Shown piece by piece: positions 52,302 through 62,320 of a stretch of 64,000 nucleotides of DNA. The DNA comes from Marinospirillum sp031581385 (GTDB lineage Bacteria; Pseudomonadota; Gammaproteobacteria; Pseudomonadales; Halomonadaceae). Position numbers and translations under genes: made by a program. Every line of letters starts with the position of its first letter. Position 1 is the stretch's first letter. The stretch covers positions 2,232,001 to 2,296,000 of the forward strand of contig NZ_CP085242.1 in assembly GCF_044810985.1 (NCBI RefSeq), in the 5' to 3' direction. Below the pieces are notes generated by a model. It worked only from the letters and a program-made list of their open reading frames with translations. It searched no databases and was not told the origin of the DNA.

Positions 52302-55300
52302 ATGCCAAAACGCACAGATATTCAAAGCATTCTTATTTTAGGCGCTGGCCCCATCGTTATCGGCCAGGCCTGCGAGTTCGACTATTCCGGTGCCCAGGCC
52401 TGTAAGGCTCTGCGTGAGGAAGGCTACCGGGTCATTCTGGTCAACTCCAACCCGGCCACCATCATGACCGACCCGGTGATGGCCGATGCCACCTACATTG
52501 AGCCCATCCTTTGGGACGTGGTGGAAAAGATCATTGAAAAAGAACGCCCAGATGCCGTTCTGCCGACCATGGGCGGTCAGACCGCGCTTAATTGTGCGCT
52601 GGATCTGGAGAAGCACGGGGTTCTGGAAAAATACGGTGTGGAAATGATCGGTGCCAATGCCGATACCATCGACAAAGCCGAAGACCGTGACCGTTTTGAT
52701 AAGGCCATGAAAAAAATCGGCCTGGAATGCCCCAAGGCCTCCATGGCGCACAGCATGGAAGAAGCCTGGCAGGTTCAGGCCGAACTGGGTTTCCCCTGCA
52801 TTATCCGCCCTTCCTTTACCATGGGTGGCTCCGGTGGTGGGATTGCCTACAACAAGGAAGAGTTTGAGGAAATCTGCCTGCGCGGTCTGGATTTGTCACC
52901 CACCAAGGAGCTGCTGATTGATGAATCCCTGATCGGTTGGAAAGAATATGAAATGGAAGTGGTGCGCGACAAGAACGACAACTGCATTATTGTCTGCGCG
53001 ATTGAAAACTTCGATGCCATGGGTGTGCATACCGGCGACTCCATCACTGTGGCTCCGGCCCAGACGCTGACCGATAAAGAATACCAGATCATGCGTGATG
53101 CCTCCCTGGCGGTGCTGCGTGAAATCGGTGTGGAAACCGGCGGCTCCAACGTCCAGTTTGGCATCAACCCGGACACGGGCCGCATGGTGGTGATTGAAAT
53201 GAATCCCCGTGTCAGTCGTTCTTCGGCCCTGGCCTCCAAGGCCACAGGCTTCCCGATTGCCAAGATCGCGGCCAAACTGGCCGTGGGTTACACTCTGGAT
53301 GAGTTGCAGAATGACATTACCGGTGGTGCCACTCCCGCGTCTTTCGAGCCTTCTATTGATTACGTGGTCACCAAGATTCCCCGCTTCACCTTTGAGAAAT
53401 TCCCCCAGGCCAATGATCGCCTGACCACTCAGATGAAATCCGTGGGTGAAGTCATGGCCATCGGTCGTACCTTCCAGGAGTCGCTGCAAAAAGCCCTCCG
53501 CGGTCTGGAAGTGGGTGCCAATGGCCTGGATCCCAAGATTGAAAAATGGGATGACGAAGCCAAGAACCTGCTCAAGCGCGAGCTTCTGAACCCTGGCTGT
53601 GATCGTATCTGGTACATCGGTGATGCCTTCCGTTTGGGTATGGATTTGGAAGAGGTTTTCCGCCTCACCAATGTCGATCGCTGGTATCTGGTGCAGCTGC
53701 AGGAATTGATTGACTTGGAAAGCCAGGTGGCGAAAACCGCCTTTGGTGATCTGGACGCGGCTCTGGTTTATCGCCTCAAGCGCAAGGGTTTCTCCGATGC
53801 GCGTCTGGCCCAGCTTCTGGGTGTTTCCGAAGCCTCCTTCCGCAAACTGCGTCACCAACTGAACATTCGTCCCACCTACAAGCGTGTGGACACCTGCGCG
53901 GCAGAATTTTCCACCAGCACTGCTTACATGTACTCCAGCTATGAAGAAGAGTGTGAAGCCGAACCTTCCTCGCGTGACAAGATCATGGTGCTGGGTGGTG
54001 GCCCCAACCGCATCGGTCAGGGTATCGAATTTGATTACTGCTGTGTTCATGCCGCCTTTGCCATGCGCGATGACGGCTATGAAACTATCATGGTCAACTG
54101 CAACCCGGAAACTGTGTCCACCGACTATGACACCTCGGATCGCCTTTATTTTGAACCGGTGACCCTGGAAGATGTTCTGGAAATTGTGCACAAAGAGCAG
54201 CCAAAAGGTGTGATTGTCCAGTTTGGTGGCCAGACGCCGCTGAAGCTGGCGCGGGATCTGGAAGCCGCCGGTGTGCCCATTATCGGTACCACCCCGGATG
54301 CCATTGACCGGGCTGAAGATCGTGAACGCTTCCAGCAGATGATTGAGAAGCTGAACCTCAAGCAGCCACCCAACTCCACAGCACGCAGCTTTGATGATGC
54401 CCTGGCCAAGGCAGCCGCCATTGGTTATCCGCTGGTGGTGCGCCCTTCCTATGTACTGGGTGGACGGGCCATGGAAATTGTTTACGGCCCGGATGAGCTG
54501 GAACGCTACATGACCAGTGCGGTGAAGGTCTCCAATGACAGCCCGGTTCTGCTGGATCACTTTCTGAATGCAGCGATTGAAATTGATGTGGATGCCGTTA
54601 GTGACGGTAAAGACGTCGTGATCGGTGGCATCATGCAGCATATTGAACAGGCCGGGGTGCATTCCGGCGATTCTGCCTGCTCTTTGCCGCCCTATTCGCT
54701 GCCTGCTGAAGTTCAGGATCAGATGCGGGTGATGATTGCCCAAATGGCACGCGAGCTGGGCGTTATCGGTCTGATGAATGTGCAGTTGGCCTGGCAGGAT
54801 GATGAAATCTACATTATCGAGGTGAACCCCCGCGCTTCGCGCACCGTGCCCTTTGTCTCCAAGTGCATCGGCACCTCACTGGCCCAGGTGGCAGCGCGCT
54901 GCATGGCCGGAACCAGCTTGAAGGATCAGGGTTTCGAGAAGGAAATTATTCCTCCCTTTTACAGTGTTAAAGAAGCCGTCTTCCCCTTCAATAAATTCCA
55001 GGGCGTTGACCCGATTCTGGGCCCGGAAATGAAATCCACCGGTGAAGTCATGGGCAGTGGCACCACCTTTGCAGAAGCTTTTCTCAAGGCCCAGTTGGGT
55101 GCCGGTGAGAAAATGCCCAAGGCTGGCGGCAAGGCTTTCCTGTCTGTGCGTGAAGCCGACAAAAAAGCCATCGTGGGTGTAGCCGCTTCCCTGACCAAGC
55201 TGGGCTATAATCTGGTGGCCACCAGCGGTACAGCGGCGGCACTGAAAAAAGCCGGGTATGAGGCGGAAGTGGTCAACAAGGTGGCTGAAGGCCGGCCGCA

Positions 55301-55523
55301 TATCGTCGACAAGGTTAAAAATGATGAAATTGTTTATATCATTAATACCACCGAAGGTCGTCAGGCGATTGCCGACTCATCCGGAATCCGCCGTGCTGCA
55401 CTTCAGCACAAGGTACCTTATACCACGACTCTGGCCGGTGCCCAGGCTCTTTGCCAGGCCCTGGAGTACGGCATGAATATCAGTGTTCGTCGCCTACAGA
55501 ATTTGCACGCAGGAGAAGTATGA
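52302..55523 (+). CDS. carB: Carbamoyl-phosphate synthase large subunit
   Basis: A 1073-residue enzyme with two homologous ATP-grasp synthetase halves (first starting ILILGAGPIVIGQACEFDYS, second VLGGGPNRIGQGIEFDYCC) and a C-terminal MGS-like allosteric domain (~residues 935-1073). It makes carbamoyl phosphate from bicarbonate, ammonia and two ATP. Its end overlaps the greA start region (ATGATG). Confidence 0.97.
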   Translation: MPKRTDIQSILILGAGPIVIGQACEFDYSGAQACKALREEGYRVILVNSNPATIMTDPVMADATYIEPILWDVVEKIIEKERPDAVLPTMGGQTALNCALDLEKHGVLEKYGVEMIGANADTIDKAEDRDRFDKAMKKIGLECPKASMAHSMEEAWQVQAELGFPCIIRPSFTMGGSGGGIAYNKEEFEEICLRGLDLSPTKELLIDESLIGWKEYEMEVVRDKNDNCIIVCAIENFDAMGVHTGDSITVAPAQTLTDKEYQIMRDASLAVLREIGVETGGSNVQFGINPDTGRMVVIEMNPRVSRSSALASKATGFPIAKIAAKLAVGYTLDELQNDITGGATPASFEPSIDYVVTKIPRFTFEKFPQANDRLTTQMKSVGEVMAIGRTFQESLQKALRGLEVGANGLDPKIEKWDDEAKNLLKRELLNPGCDRIWYIGDAFRLGMDLEEVFRLTNVDRWYLVQLQELIDLESQVAKTAFGDLDAALVYRLKRKGFSDARLAQLLGVSEASFRKLRHQLNIRPTYKRVDTCAAEFSTSTAYMYSSYEEECEAEPSSRDKIMVLGGGPNRIGQGIEFDYCCVHAAFAMRDDGYETIMVNCNPETVSTDYDTSDRLYFEPVTLEDVLEIVHKEQPKGVIVQFGGQTPLKLARDLEAAGVPIIGTTPDAIDRAEDRERFQQMIEKLNLKQPPNSTARSFDDALAKAAAIGYPLVVRPSYVLGGRAMEIVYGPDELERYMTSAVKVSNDSPVLLDHFLNAAIEIDVDAVSDGKDVVIGGIMQHIEQAGVHSGDSACSLPPYSLPAEVQDQMRVMIAQMARELGVIGLMNVQLAWQDDEIYIIEVNPRASRTVPFVSKCIGTSLAQVAARCMAGTSLKDQGFEKEIIPPFYSVKEAVFPFNKFQGVDPILGPEMKSTGEVMGSGTTFAEAFLKAQLGAGEKMPKAGGKAFLSVREADKKAIVGVAASLTKLGYNLVATSGTAAALKKAGYEAEVVNKVAEGRPHIVDKVKNDEIVYIINTTEGRQAIADSSGIRRAALQHKVPYTTTLAGAQALCQALEYGMNISVRRLQNLHAGEV

Positions 55524-56002
55524 TGCAGAAAAGCCCCATGACGGTGCAGGGTGAAAAGCGCCTGCGAGAAGAACTCGAAGAATTGAAAACGGTAAAGCGC
55601 CCGAAGGTGATTGAAGCGATTGCTGAAGCACGCGAGCATGGTGATCTTAAAGAAAATGCCGAATACCATGCGGCACGTGAAGAACAGGGCTTCATTGAAG
55701 GCCGCATTCAGGAAATCGAAAGCAAACTGGGTAATGCCCAGGTGATTGATATTGCCCAGCTTCCCAAAACCGGCAAGGTGGTTTTTGGGGTGACCGTTGA
55801 GCTGACCAACCTGGATACGGATGAAGAAGTCCGTTACACCATCGTCGGTGAAGATGAAGCCGATCTGAAGGTGAACAAGATTTCTTTTACCTCACCGATA
55901 GCCCGCGCCCTGATTGGCAAAGAAGAGGGTGATGTTGCCGTGGTCAAGACTCCACGGGGTGAAGTTGAATATGAAGTTAGTGATGTGATTTACGGCAATT
56001 GA
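55523..56002 (+). CDS. greA: Transcription elongation factor GreA
   Basis: A 159-residue factor that rescues backtracked RNA polymerase. The coiled-coil tip region EHGDLKENAEYHAAREEQGFIEGR carries the acidic residues needed for cleavage. Two ATG codons are adjacent (55520 and 55523); AGGAG spacing favours 55523. It is directly coupled to carB. Confidence 0.94.
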   Translation: MQKSPMTVQGEKRLREELEELKTVKRPKVIEAIAEAREHGDLKENAEYHAAREEQGFIEGRIQEIESKLGNAQVIDIAQLPKTGKVVFGVTVELTNLDTDEEVRYTIVGEDEADLKVNKISFTSPIARALIGKEEGDVAVVKTPRGEVEYEVSDVIYGN

Positions 56003-56020
56003 GCTGTCAGGCTGACGCTG

Positions 56021-56055
56021 AAACCACCCTGCCCAACCAGGCCGGGTGGTTTTTT
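56021..56055 (+). terminator. Terminator after greA
   Basis: ACCACCC (56023-56029) pairs with GGGTGGT (56044-56050), followed by TTTTT. It ends the carAB–greA unit, and yhbY arrives from the other side. Confidence 0.85.
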
Positions 56056-56077
56056 GTGTTCAAGGAGGCTGAAGGTT

Positions 56078-56395
56078 TTACTGATCCAGGCTGTTGCGCA
56101 GGATATTGGACAGTTTGGGGTTGGGTTTTCTGGCCGGGCGGTAGTAGAGGCCGATTTTGCCAATGACCTGAACTACTTCAGCGCCGAGCTTGTTTGCCAG
56201 TTGTTCAATCAGTTCGGCTCGCTCGTCTCTTTCGCCAACCACGAAACGTACCTTAATCAACTCGTGATCTTCCAGAGCACGCTCGGCTTCCTTGATCACG
56301 CCTGCAGACAGGCCATCATCACTCACCAGAACAACGGGGTTCAGGGAATGGCCGATGGCTCTGAGTTCTTTCTTTTGTGCGCCTTTAAGGCTCAT
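56078..56395 (-). CDS. yhbY: YhbY family ribosome-assembly RNA-binding protein (CRM domain)
   Basis: A 105-residue CRM-domain protein that binds the pre-50S ribosomal subunit. LKGAQKKELRAIGHSLNPVVLV, the GLS.GVIKE helix and GKIGLYYRP (the GxxG-type loop region) are typical. It is divergent from rlmE, as usual. Confidence 0.92.
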   Translation of the reverse strand: MSLKGAQKKELRAIGHSLNPVVLVSDDGLSAGVIKEAERALEDHELIKVRFVVGERDERAELIEQLANKLGAEVVQVIGKIGLYYRPARKPNPKLSNILRNSLDQ

Positions 56396-56512
56396 GTTAA
56401 TCTACTCTGTTTCTGGTCAAAGGTGGGTGCTACCCGCTGCTGGCTATTCTAGTCCTTGTAGGCGTTGGGGTCACCCCCTGGCTTTCTGCAACACGAATAT
56501 TTTGAGGTATCA

Positions 56513-57133
56513 GTGGCTCGCTCCAAAACCAGTGCCGCCTGGCTGAAAGAACATGTCGATGACTACTGGGTGCAACAGGCCCAGAAAGATGGCTACCGAT
56601 CCCGCGCCGCTTATAAGCTTGCGGAAATCGATGACAAGGACAAGCTGCTCAAGCCGGGCATGACCGTAATCGATTTGGGGAGTGCCCCGGGAGGCTGGTC
56701 ACAACTGGCTGCAGCCCGCCTTCAGGGCAAGGGAAAAATCCTGGCTTCGGACCTACTTCCCATGGATGCCCTGGCTGATGTCGAGTTTATTCAGGGGGAC
56801 TTTACCGAAGACTCGGTGCTGGATGAGTTGCTGGCCGCCATGAATAATCAGCAGGCCGACCTTGTTATTTCCGATATGGCCCCCAACCTCAGTGGCATGA
56901 ATGCCATTGATCAGCCGAAAGCCATGTATCTGGTGGAGCTGGCTCTGGATTTGGCACAGCAGGTGCTCAGGCCGGGTGGTGATTATCTGGCCAAAGTTTT
57001 TCAGGGTGAAGGCTATGATGACTACCTGAAGCTTTTACGCGAGAACTTCAAACAGGTACTGACCCGTAAACCCAAGGCCTCTCGTGCACGTTCACGCGAG
57101 GTCTATCTGCTAGCCAAAGGCTTCAAGGGATGA
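56513..57133 (+). CDS. rlmE: 23S rRNA 2'-O-ribose U2552 methyltransferase
   Basis: A 206-residue RrmJ/FtsJ enzyme. It begins ARSKTSAAWLKEHVDDYWVQ, then YRSRAAYKLAEID (catalytic K), the SAM loop VIDLGSAPGGWSQ, and DLVISDMAPNLSG (catalytic D). GTG 56513 with GAGG five bases upstream is the right start; the longer frame from 56465 lacks family sequence. It precedes ftsH. Confidence 0.95.
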   Translation: MARSKTSAAWLKEHVDDYWVQQAQKDGYRSRAAYKLAEIDDKDKLLKPGMTVIDLGSAPGGWSQLAAARLQGKGKILASDLLPMDALADVEFIQGDFTEDSVLDELLAAMNNQQADLVISDMAPNLSGMNAIDQPKAMYLVELALDLAQQVLRPGGDYLAKVFQGEGYDDYLKLLRENFKQVLTRKPKASRARSREVYLLAKGFKG

Positions 57134-57278
57134 CCCGCAAGCAGGTATAAAATAAATTGCTTTAATACAAAAGATAAATGGAACGAGACGGACTTTTGTT
57201 CGGTCTCACCTACGAATTCCTGTAGTATAAAGGGTAAACGATTACCCGGCAGGCAAGATCAAACAAGAGGGCGTTGCC

Positions 57279-59243
57279 TTGAACGATATGGCCAAAAATC
57301 TGATTCTGTGGCTGATCATCGCTGCAGTTTTATTAACCGTATTCAACAATTTCAATGTTGAAGAGCAGACTAATAACCTGGATTACTCGCGCTTTGTAAA
57401 AGAAGTTCAGCAGGGTCAGGTCAGTAAAGTCACCATTGATGGCTTCGACATTGAAGGTGTGCGCAGTGATGGCAGCCATTTCCAGACTGTTCGTCCTGCT
57501 GCTGAAGATCCCAAATTGATGGATGATCTGCTCAGCAACAACGTGGAGGTTGAAGGGCGCAAGCCGGAAGGTCAGAGCATCTGGATGCGCCTGCTGATTG
57601 CCAGTTTCCCGATTCTTCTGATACTCGCGATCTTTGTTTTCTTCATGCGACAGATGCAGGGCGGTGGTGGTGCCGGTGGCCGTGGTGGCCCCATGAGTTT
57701 TGGCAAATCCAAGGCACGCCTGCTTTCCCAGGATCAGATCAAAACCACTTTCACTGATGTGGCCGGGTGTGATGAAGCCAAGGAAGATGTCAAGGAACTG
57801 GTCGATTTCCTGAAAGATCCCGGCAAATTCCAGCGCCTGGGTGGCAAGATCCCTCGCGGTGTGCTGATGGTGGGCAGTCCCGGTACCGGTAAAACTCTGC
57901 TGGCCAAAGCCGTTGCCGGTGAAGCCAAGGTGCCTTTTTTCACTATTTCCGGCTCCGACTTTGTGGAAATGTTCGTGGGTGTGGGTGCATCCCGTGTGCG
58001 TGACATGTTCGAGCAGGCCAAAAAGCAGTCACCCTGCATTATCTTCATTGATGAGATTGATGCAGTAGGCCGTCAACGTGGTGCCGGTATGGGCGGTGGT
58101 CACGATGAGCGTGAACAGACCCTGAACCAGCTGCTGGTGGAGATGGACGGCTTTGATCCCAATGACGGTGTCATTGTTATTGCTGCCACCAACCGTCCGG
58201 ATGTGCTGGATTCGGCTCTGCTGCGTCCAGGGCGTTTTGACCGCCAGGTTGTGGTGGCCTTGCCGGATATCCGCGGTCGCGAACAGATTCTGGATGTACA
58301 CATGCGCAAGGTGCCCCTGGCTGATGACGTCAAGCCTTCCCTGATTGCACGGGGTACACCCGGCTTCTCGGGTGCGGATCTGGCCAACCTGGTCAATGAG
58401 GCTGCGCTGTTCGCCGCTCGTACCAATCGTCGCCTGGTGGGCATGGAAGAGTTTGAAAAAGCCAAAGACAAGATCATGATGGGTGCTGAGCGCAAATCCA
58501 TGGTCATGACCGAAAAAGACAAGATCATGACGGCTTACCATGAAGCCGGGCACGCCATTCTGGGCCGACTGCTACCTGCTCATGACCCGGTTTACAAGGT
58601 GTCAATCATTCCTCGCGGCCGGGCGCTGGGTGTCACCATGTTCCTGCCGGAAGAGGATCGCGTTTCCTACAGCAAGCGCTATCTGCTGAGTCGAATCACC
58701 TCAGCTTACGGTGGGCGCATTGCTGAGGACATGTTCTACGGTGCAGACTGGGTTTCCACCGGTGCCCAGAATGATATCCAGCAGGCCACCAAGATGGCCC
58801 GCAACATGGTCACCAAGTGGGGCTTGTCAGAAAAAGCCGGTCCGGTTCTTTACAGTGAAGATGAAGGAGAAATCTTTGCCGGTGCCGGTCAGGGTGGCGG
58901 TCCTAAATCGCACGTCAGTGAAGAAACAGCGGAGCTTCTGGATGCAGAAATCCGCAAGATTCTGGATGACTGCTACGCTGAGGCAACACGCTTGCTGGAG
59001 GAAAACCGCGACAAGATGGAGCTGATGAAGGATGCCCTGATGGAGTATGAGACCATTGATGCTCATCAGATCGACCAGATCATGAAGGGCGAAGTTCCTG
59101 ATCCTCCCAAAGACTGGGAAGATGGCGATGGCGGTGCCTCGGCAGATTCCACCCCGGAAGAGCCTGCAGATGATGATGCAGCCGATGACCAGGAGGAGCC
59201 GGAACGCAAACCGGATGATCCCCTGGGTGGTTCGGTGCATTAA
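57279..59243 (+). CDS. ftsH: ATP-dependent zinc metalloprotease FtsH
   Basis: A 654-residue inner-membrane AAA protease that removes misassembled membrane proteins and regulators such as LpxC. There are two membrane segments (~7-25 and ~105-125), Walker A GSPGTGKT, Walker B FIDEIDAVG, SRH GRFDRQVVV, and the zinc site HEAGH. The acidic C-terminal tail (~45 residues rich in D/E/P) is longer than in E. coli. TTG 57279 gives the MNDMAKNLILWLIIAA start common in Pseudomonas-type FtsH. Confidence 0.96.
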   Translation: MNDMAKNLILWLIIAAVLLTVFNNFNVEEQTNNLDYSRFVKEVQQGQVSKVTIDGFDIEGVRSDGSHFQTVRPAAEDPKLMDDLLSNNVEVEGRKPEGQSIWMRLLIASFPILLILAIFVFFMRQMQGGGGAGGRGGPMSFGKSKARLLSQDQIKTTFTDVAGCDEAKEDVKELVDFLKDPGKFQRLGGKIPRGVLMVGSPGTGKTLLAKAVAGEAKVPFFTISGSDFVEMFVGVGASRVRDMFEQAKKQSPCIIFIDEIDAVGRQRGAGMGGGHDEREQTLNQLLVEMDGFDPNDGVIVIAATNRPDVLDSALLRPGRFDRQVVVALPDIRGREQILDVHMRKVPLADDVKPSLIARGTPGFSGADLANLVNEAALFAARTNRRLVGMEEFEKAKDKIMMGAERKSMVMTEKDKIMTAYHEAGHAILGRLLPAHDPVYKVSIIPRGRALGVTMFLPEEDRVSYSKRYLLSRITSAYGGRIAEDMFYGADWVSTGAQNDIQQATKMARNMVTKWGLSEKAGPVLYSEDEGEIFAGAGQGGGPKSHVSEETAELLDAEIRKILDDCYAEATRLLEENRDKMELMKDALMEYETIDAHQIDQIMKGEVPDPPKDWEDGDGGASADSTPEEPADDDAADDQEEPERKPDDPLGGSVH

Positions 59244-59256
59244 ATCGAAACTCCGA

Positions 59257-59282
59257 AAACCCCGCCAAGCGGGGTTTTTTAT
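59257..59282 (+). terminator. Terminator after ftsH
   Basis: AAACCCCGC (59257-59265) pairs with GCGGGGTTT (59269-59277), followed by more T. It separates ftsH from folP. Confidence 0.87.
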
Positions 59283-59305
59283 CGTCAAGTATCAAGGAAA
59301 TTTGC

Positions 59306-60163
59306 ATGTTGGCAGAGACTAGAGAGCTGCAGGGCATTCGCTGCAACTTGCAGCTGAAGCGTCCGCATATCATGGGTATCGTCAACCTCACCCCGGATTC
59401 CTTTTCTGACGGTGGTTGTTTTCAAGAGACTGACAAAGCGGTGGCTCAAGCGTTGAAGCTGGAACAGGAAGGTGCAACCCTCCTGGATCTGGGGGGCGAA
59501 TCAACCCGTCCCGGAGCCGCTCCGGTCAGTGCTCAGGAGGAAATGGATCGAGTTCTGCCTGTGCTGGAAGCTTTGCGGCGTCAGACTTCGGCCTGGATAT
59601 CCATCGACACCAGTACGCCACAATTGATGACCGAAGCTGCAAAACTGGGCGCTGATTTGATCAATGATGTGCGTGCCTTGCAGCGTCCGGGTGCGGTTGA
59701 GGCTGTAGCTGCTGCGGGCCTTCCCGTGTGCCTGATGCACATGCAGGGTGAACCGGGCTCCATGCAGAAGCAGCCGGTCTATACCGACCTGCTGGGAAGT
59801 ATTAGCAGCTTTCTGCAGGATCGGGTCAGGGCTTGTCGAGAGGCTGGGATTGAGGCGGAGAAGATTCTGCTGGACCCGGGATTTGGCTTCGGCAAAACTC
59901 TCAAGCATAATCTGCTGCTTTTGAAGCAGCTGGATCAATTACTGGATCTGGGCTATCCATTGCTTGCGGGCATGTCGCGTAAGCGTATGCTGGGTGAGAT
60001 CACCGGGCGGGAAGTGGATCAACGCGAAGCGGCCAGTATTGCTGCACACTTACTGGCTGCACAAAAAGGGGCCAGAATACTTCGCGTGCACGATGTGGCT
60101 GGCCTCAAGGATGCACTGGATGTCTGGCAAGCAAGCCTTAACGAAGAACAAGAAGCAGGATAA
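59306..60163 (+). CDS. folP: Dihydropteroate synthase
   Basis: A 285-residue TIM-barrel enzyme that joins p-aminobenzoate to dihydropterin pyrophosphate; sulfonamide target. MGIVNLTPDSFSDGG, DLGGESTRPGA, LMHMQGEP and LLDPGFGFGKT are the standard motifs. It is followed by glmM after four bases, as in E. coli. Confidence 0.96.
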   Translation: MLAETRELQGIRCNLQLKRPHIMGIVNLTPDSFSDGGCFQETDKAVAQALKLEQEGATLLDLGGESTRPGAAPVSAQEEMDRVLPVLEALRRQTSAWISIDTSTPQLMTEAAKLGADLINDVRALQRPGAVEAVAAAGLPVCLMHMQGEPGSMQKQPVYTDLLGSISSFLQDRVRACREAGIEAEKILLDPGFGFGKTLKHNLLLLKQLDQLLDLGYPLLAGMSRKRMLGEITGREVDQREAASIAAHLLAAQKGARILRVHDVAGLKDALDVWQASLNEEQEAG

Positions 60164-60167
60164 ATGC

Positions 60168-61508
60168 ATGGCAAGACAATACTTTGGTACTGACGGAATT
60201 CGCGGGCGTGTTGGAGAACATCCGATCACGGCAGACTTTATTCTGAAGCTCGGCTGGGCCGCCGGTAAGGTGTTTGCCAAGCAGGGCAAGAAGCGCATCC
60301 TGATTGGCAAGGATACCCGCTTGTCCGGTTACATGCTGGAATCCGCGCTGGAAGCCGGGTTGTCAGCGGCTGGAGTGGATGTTTACTTGCTGGGGCCCAT
60401 GCCCACACCGGGTATTGCTTATCTCACCCAGACCTTTCATGCCGATGCGGGTATTGTCATCAGTGCCTCGCACAATCCTTTTGAAGACAACGGCATCAAG
60501 TTCTTTTCCTGCAGCGGTGAAAAACTTCCGGATGAAACGGAGCTGGAAATTGAATCCTGGCTGGATCGGCCGCTGGAAACGGTGGCACCGGCCTTGCTGG
60601 GCAAGGCCAGGCGGATCGATGATGCCGCAGGGCGCTATATTGAATTCTGTAAAAACACCCTGCCTTTCAGTGCCAGTCTGGCTGGATTGAAAATGGTCGT
60701 GGATTGCGCCCATGGGGCGACCTACCACATTGCACCCGAAGTCTTTACCGAGCTGGGTGCCGAGGTGATAGCGATCGGTGCCAATCCGGATGGCTTGAAT
60801 ATCAACAAGGAGTTTGGTTCAACCAAGCCCCTGGCGCTGCAATCCAAGGTGGTTGAGGTTGGGGCTGACCTGGGTGTTGCTTTTGATGGCGATGGTGATC
60901 GTCTGATCATGGCCACTCAAACAGGCAGGCTGGTGGATGGTGATGAGCTGTTGTACATCCTGGCCAGACACCTTAAGGAAAAAGGTGAGCTGACCGGCGG
61001 AGTGGTTGGCACTCTGATGACCAATCTGGGTATTGAGTTGGCATTTAAAGAGCTGGACATTCCTTTTGTTCGGGCTCAGGTAGGCGACCGCTATGTCATG
61101 GCCGAACTACAAAGCCGTGGTTGGCTGCTGGGTGGCGAGGGTTCCGGGCATCTGATTTGTCGGCAGGTGCAGTCCACTGGGGATGGCATAGTCGCAGCCT
61201 TGCAGGTGCTTCATGCTCTGAGTGTAAGTGATATGCAACTGGACACCTACTTGCAAGGCATTGCCAAAATGCCCCAGGCACTGGTCAATGTCCGTACCAC
61301 AGCCAACAAGGATGCCCTCTTGCGTCACCCTCAGATCATGCAAAAAATCACAGAGGTTGAAGAAAGACTGCAAGGCCGGGGCAGGGTGCTTCTGCGCCCT
61401 TCTGGAACGGAACCCCTGCTGAGAGTCATGGTTGAAGGTGAGCAGGAAGAAGAGGTGCAGATGCTTGCAGAAGACATTGCAGAGCTGGTGACGCAGATTG
61501 CCGGTTGA
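60168..61508 (+). CDS. glmM: Phosphoglucosamine mutase
   Basis: A 446-residue enzyme that converts glucosamine-6-P to glucosamine-1-P for cell-wall precursors. It begins ARQYFGTDGIRGRVG; the phosphoserine is in VISASHNPFEDNGIKFF; the metal loop is FDGDGDRLIM; and PSGTEPLLRVM closes the phosphate site. ATG 60168 has AGGA seven bases upstream; the extended frame to 59964 is an overlap with folP. Confidence 0.97.
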   Translation: MARQYFGTDGIRGRVGEHPITADFILKLGWAAGKVFAKQGKKRILIGKDTRLSGYMLESALEAGLSAAGVDVYLLGPMPTPGIAYLTQTFHADAGIVISASHNPFEDNGIKFFSCSGEKLPDETELEIESWLDRPLETVAPALLGKARRIDDAAGRYIEFCKNTLPFSASLAGLKMVVDCAHGATYHIAPEVFTELGAEVIAIGANPDGLNINKEFGSTKPLALQSKVVEVGADLGVAFDGDGDRLIMATQTGRLVDGDELLYILARHLKEKGELTGGVVGTLMTNLGIELAFKELDIPFVRAQVGDRYVMAELQSRGWLLGGEGSGHLICRQVQSTGDGIVAALQVLHALSVSDMQLDTYLQGIAKMPQALVNVRTTANKDALLRHPQIMQKITEVEERLQGRGRVLLRPSGTEPLLRVMVEGEQEEEVQMLAEDIAELVTQIAG

Positions 61509-61567
61509 GGTTGAACCCTCTTTTATAATAGAATCCCCGCCCTCGAACTGCCTTGGTGAATGATGTT

Positions 61568-62314
61568 ATGAGACAAAAGCTGGTTGCAGGTAACTGGAAA
61601 ATGAATGGCAGTCTGGATCTTGTTGAATCCTTGCTGGATCGTATCAGCAAGACGGGCCATCTGCCCTGCCAGCTGCTGGTTTGTCCTCCGTTTCCCTACT
61701 TGTACCCGGCAGCCCGGAAACTTGCCGGCAGCGGCGTGGCTTTGGGGGCGCAGGATTGTGCTGCCACTGCTGAAGGGGCCTACACAGGTGAAGTGGCGGC
61801 AGGCATGCTGGCCGACCTGGGTGTGAGTCACGTGTTGCTGGGCCATTCCGAGCGTCGCCAGTACCAAAATGAAGACGATGCCCTGGTGTTGGCAAAAGTG
61901 CGCCAGGCACTCAGTCAGGATCTGTGCCCGATTGTCTGCGTGGGGGAAACCCTGGAACAGAGGGAGGCGGGTCGGACTGAAGCGGTTGTGCTGGAACAGG
62001 TCAAGGCAGTGGCCGGTGAATTGTCGGCTGAGGATTTTCAGCGGGTGGTGTTTGCCTATGAACCGGTTTGGGCAATAGGTACAGGTTTAAGCGCTTCTCC
62101 CGAGCAGGCGCAAGAAGTTCATGCCCTGATACGCAACGCATTGCGGGCAGTAAATCCAGAGTGGGCTGAGAAGACTCAGCTCCTCTACGGTGGTAGCGTC
62201 AAGGCCGAAAATGCGGCATCTTTGTTTGCGATGCCGGATATCGACGGCGGGTTGATTGGTGGTGCATCTCTGGATGCCGACCAGTTTTTAGCAATAGGAC
62301 ACGCAGCGAGTTAA
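61568..62314 (+). CDS. tpiA: Triosephosphate isomerase
   Basis: A 248-residue glycolytic enzyme. AGNWKMNGS (catalytic K), LLGHSERRQYQNE (H), AYEPVWAIGTG (E) and LLYGGSV with the phosphate loop are all present. ATG 61568 is chosen (GGTGA eight bases upstream). A TATAAT at 61524-61529 upstream may be a -10 element. secG follows after six bases. Confidence 0.96.
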   Translation: MRQKLVAGNWKMNGSLDLVESLLDRISKTGHLPCQLLVCPPFPYLYPAARKLAGSGVALGAQDCAATAEGAYTGEVAAGMLADLGVSHVLLGHSERRQYQNEDDALVLAKVRQALSQDLCPIVCVGETLEQREAGRTEAVVLEQVKAVAGELSAEDFQRVVFAYEPVWAIGTGLSASPEQAQEVHALIRNALRAVNPEWAEKTQLLYGGSVKAENAASLFAMPDIDGGLIGGASLDADQFLAIGHAAS

Positions 62315-62320
62315 TAAACT

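Noticed and set aside
52896..54743. Minus-strand open frame of 615 codons inside carB
   Set aside because: Exactly antisense to a conserved enzyme, and histidine/glycine-rich composition typical of complement shadows.
57134..57278. Heat-shock (sigma-32) promoter before ftsH
   Set aside because: No CTTGAA/CCCCAT pair is visible; only a weak stem-loop around GAGAC/GTCTC and a TATAAA without a matching -35.
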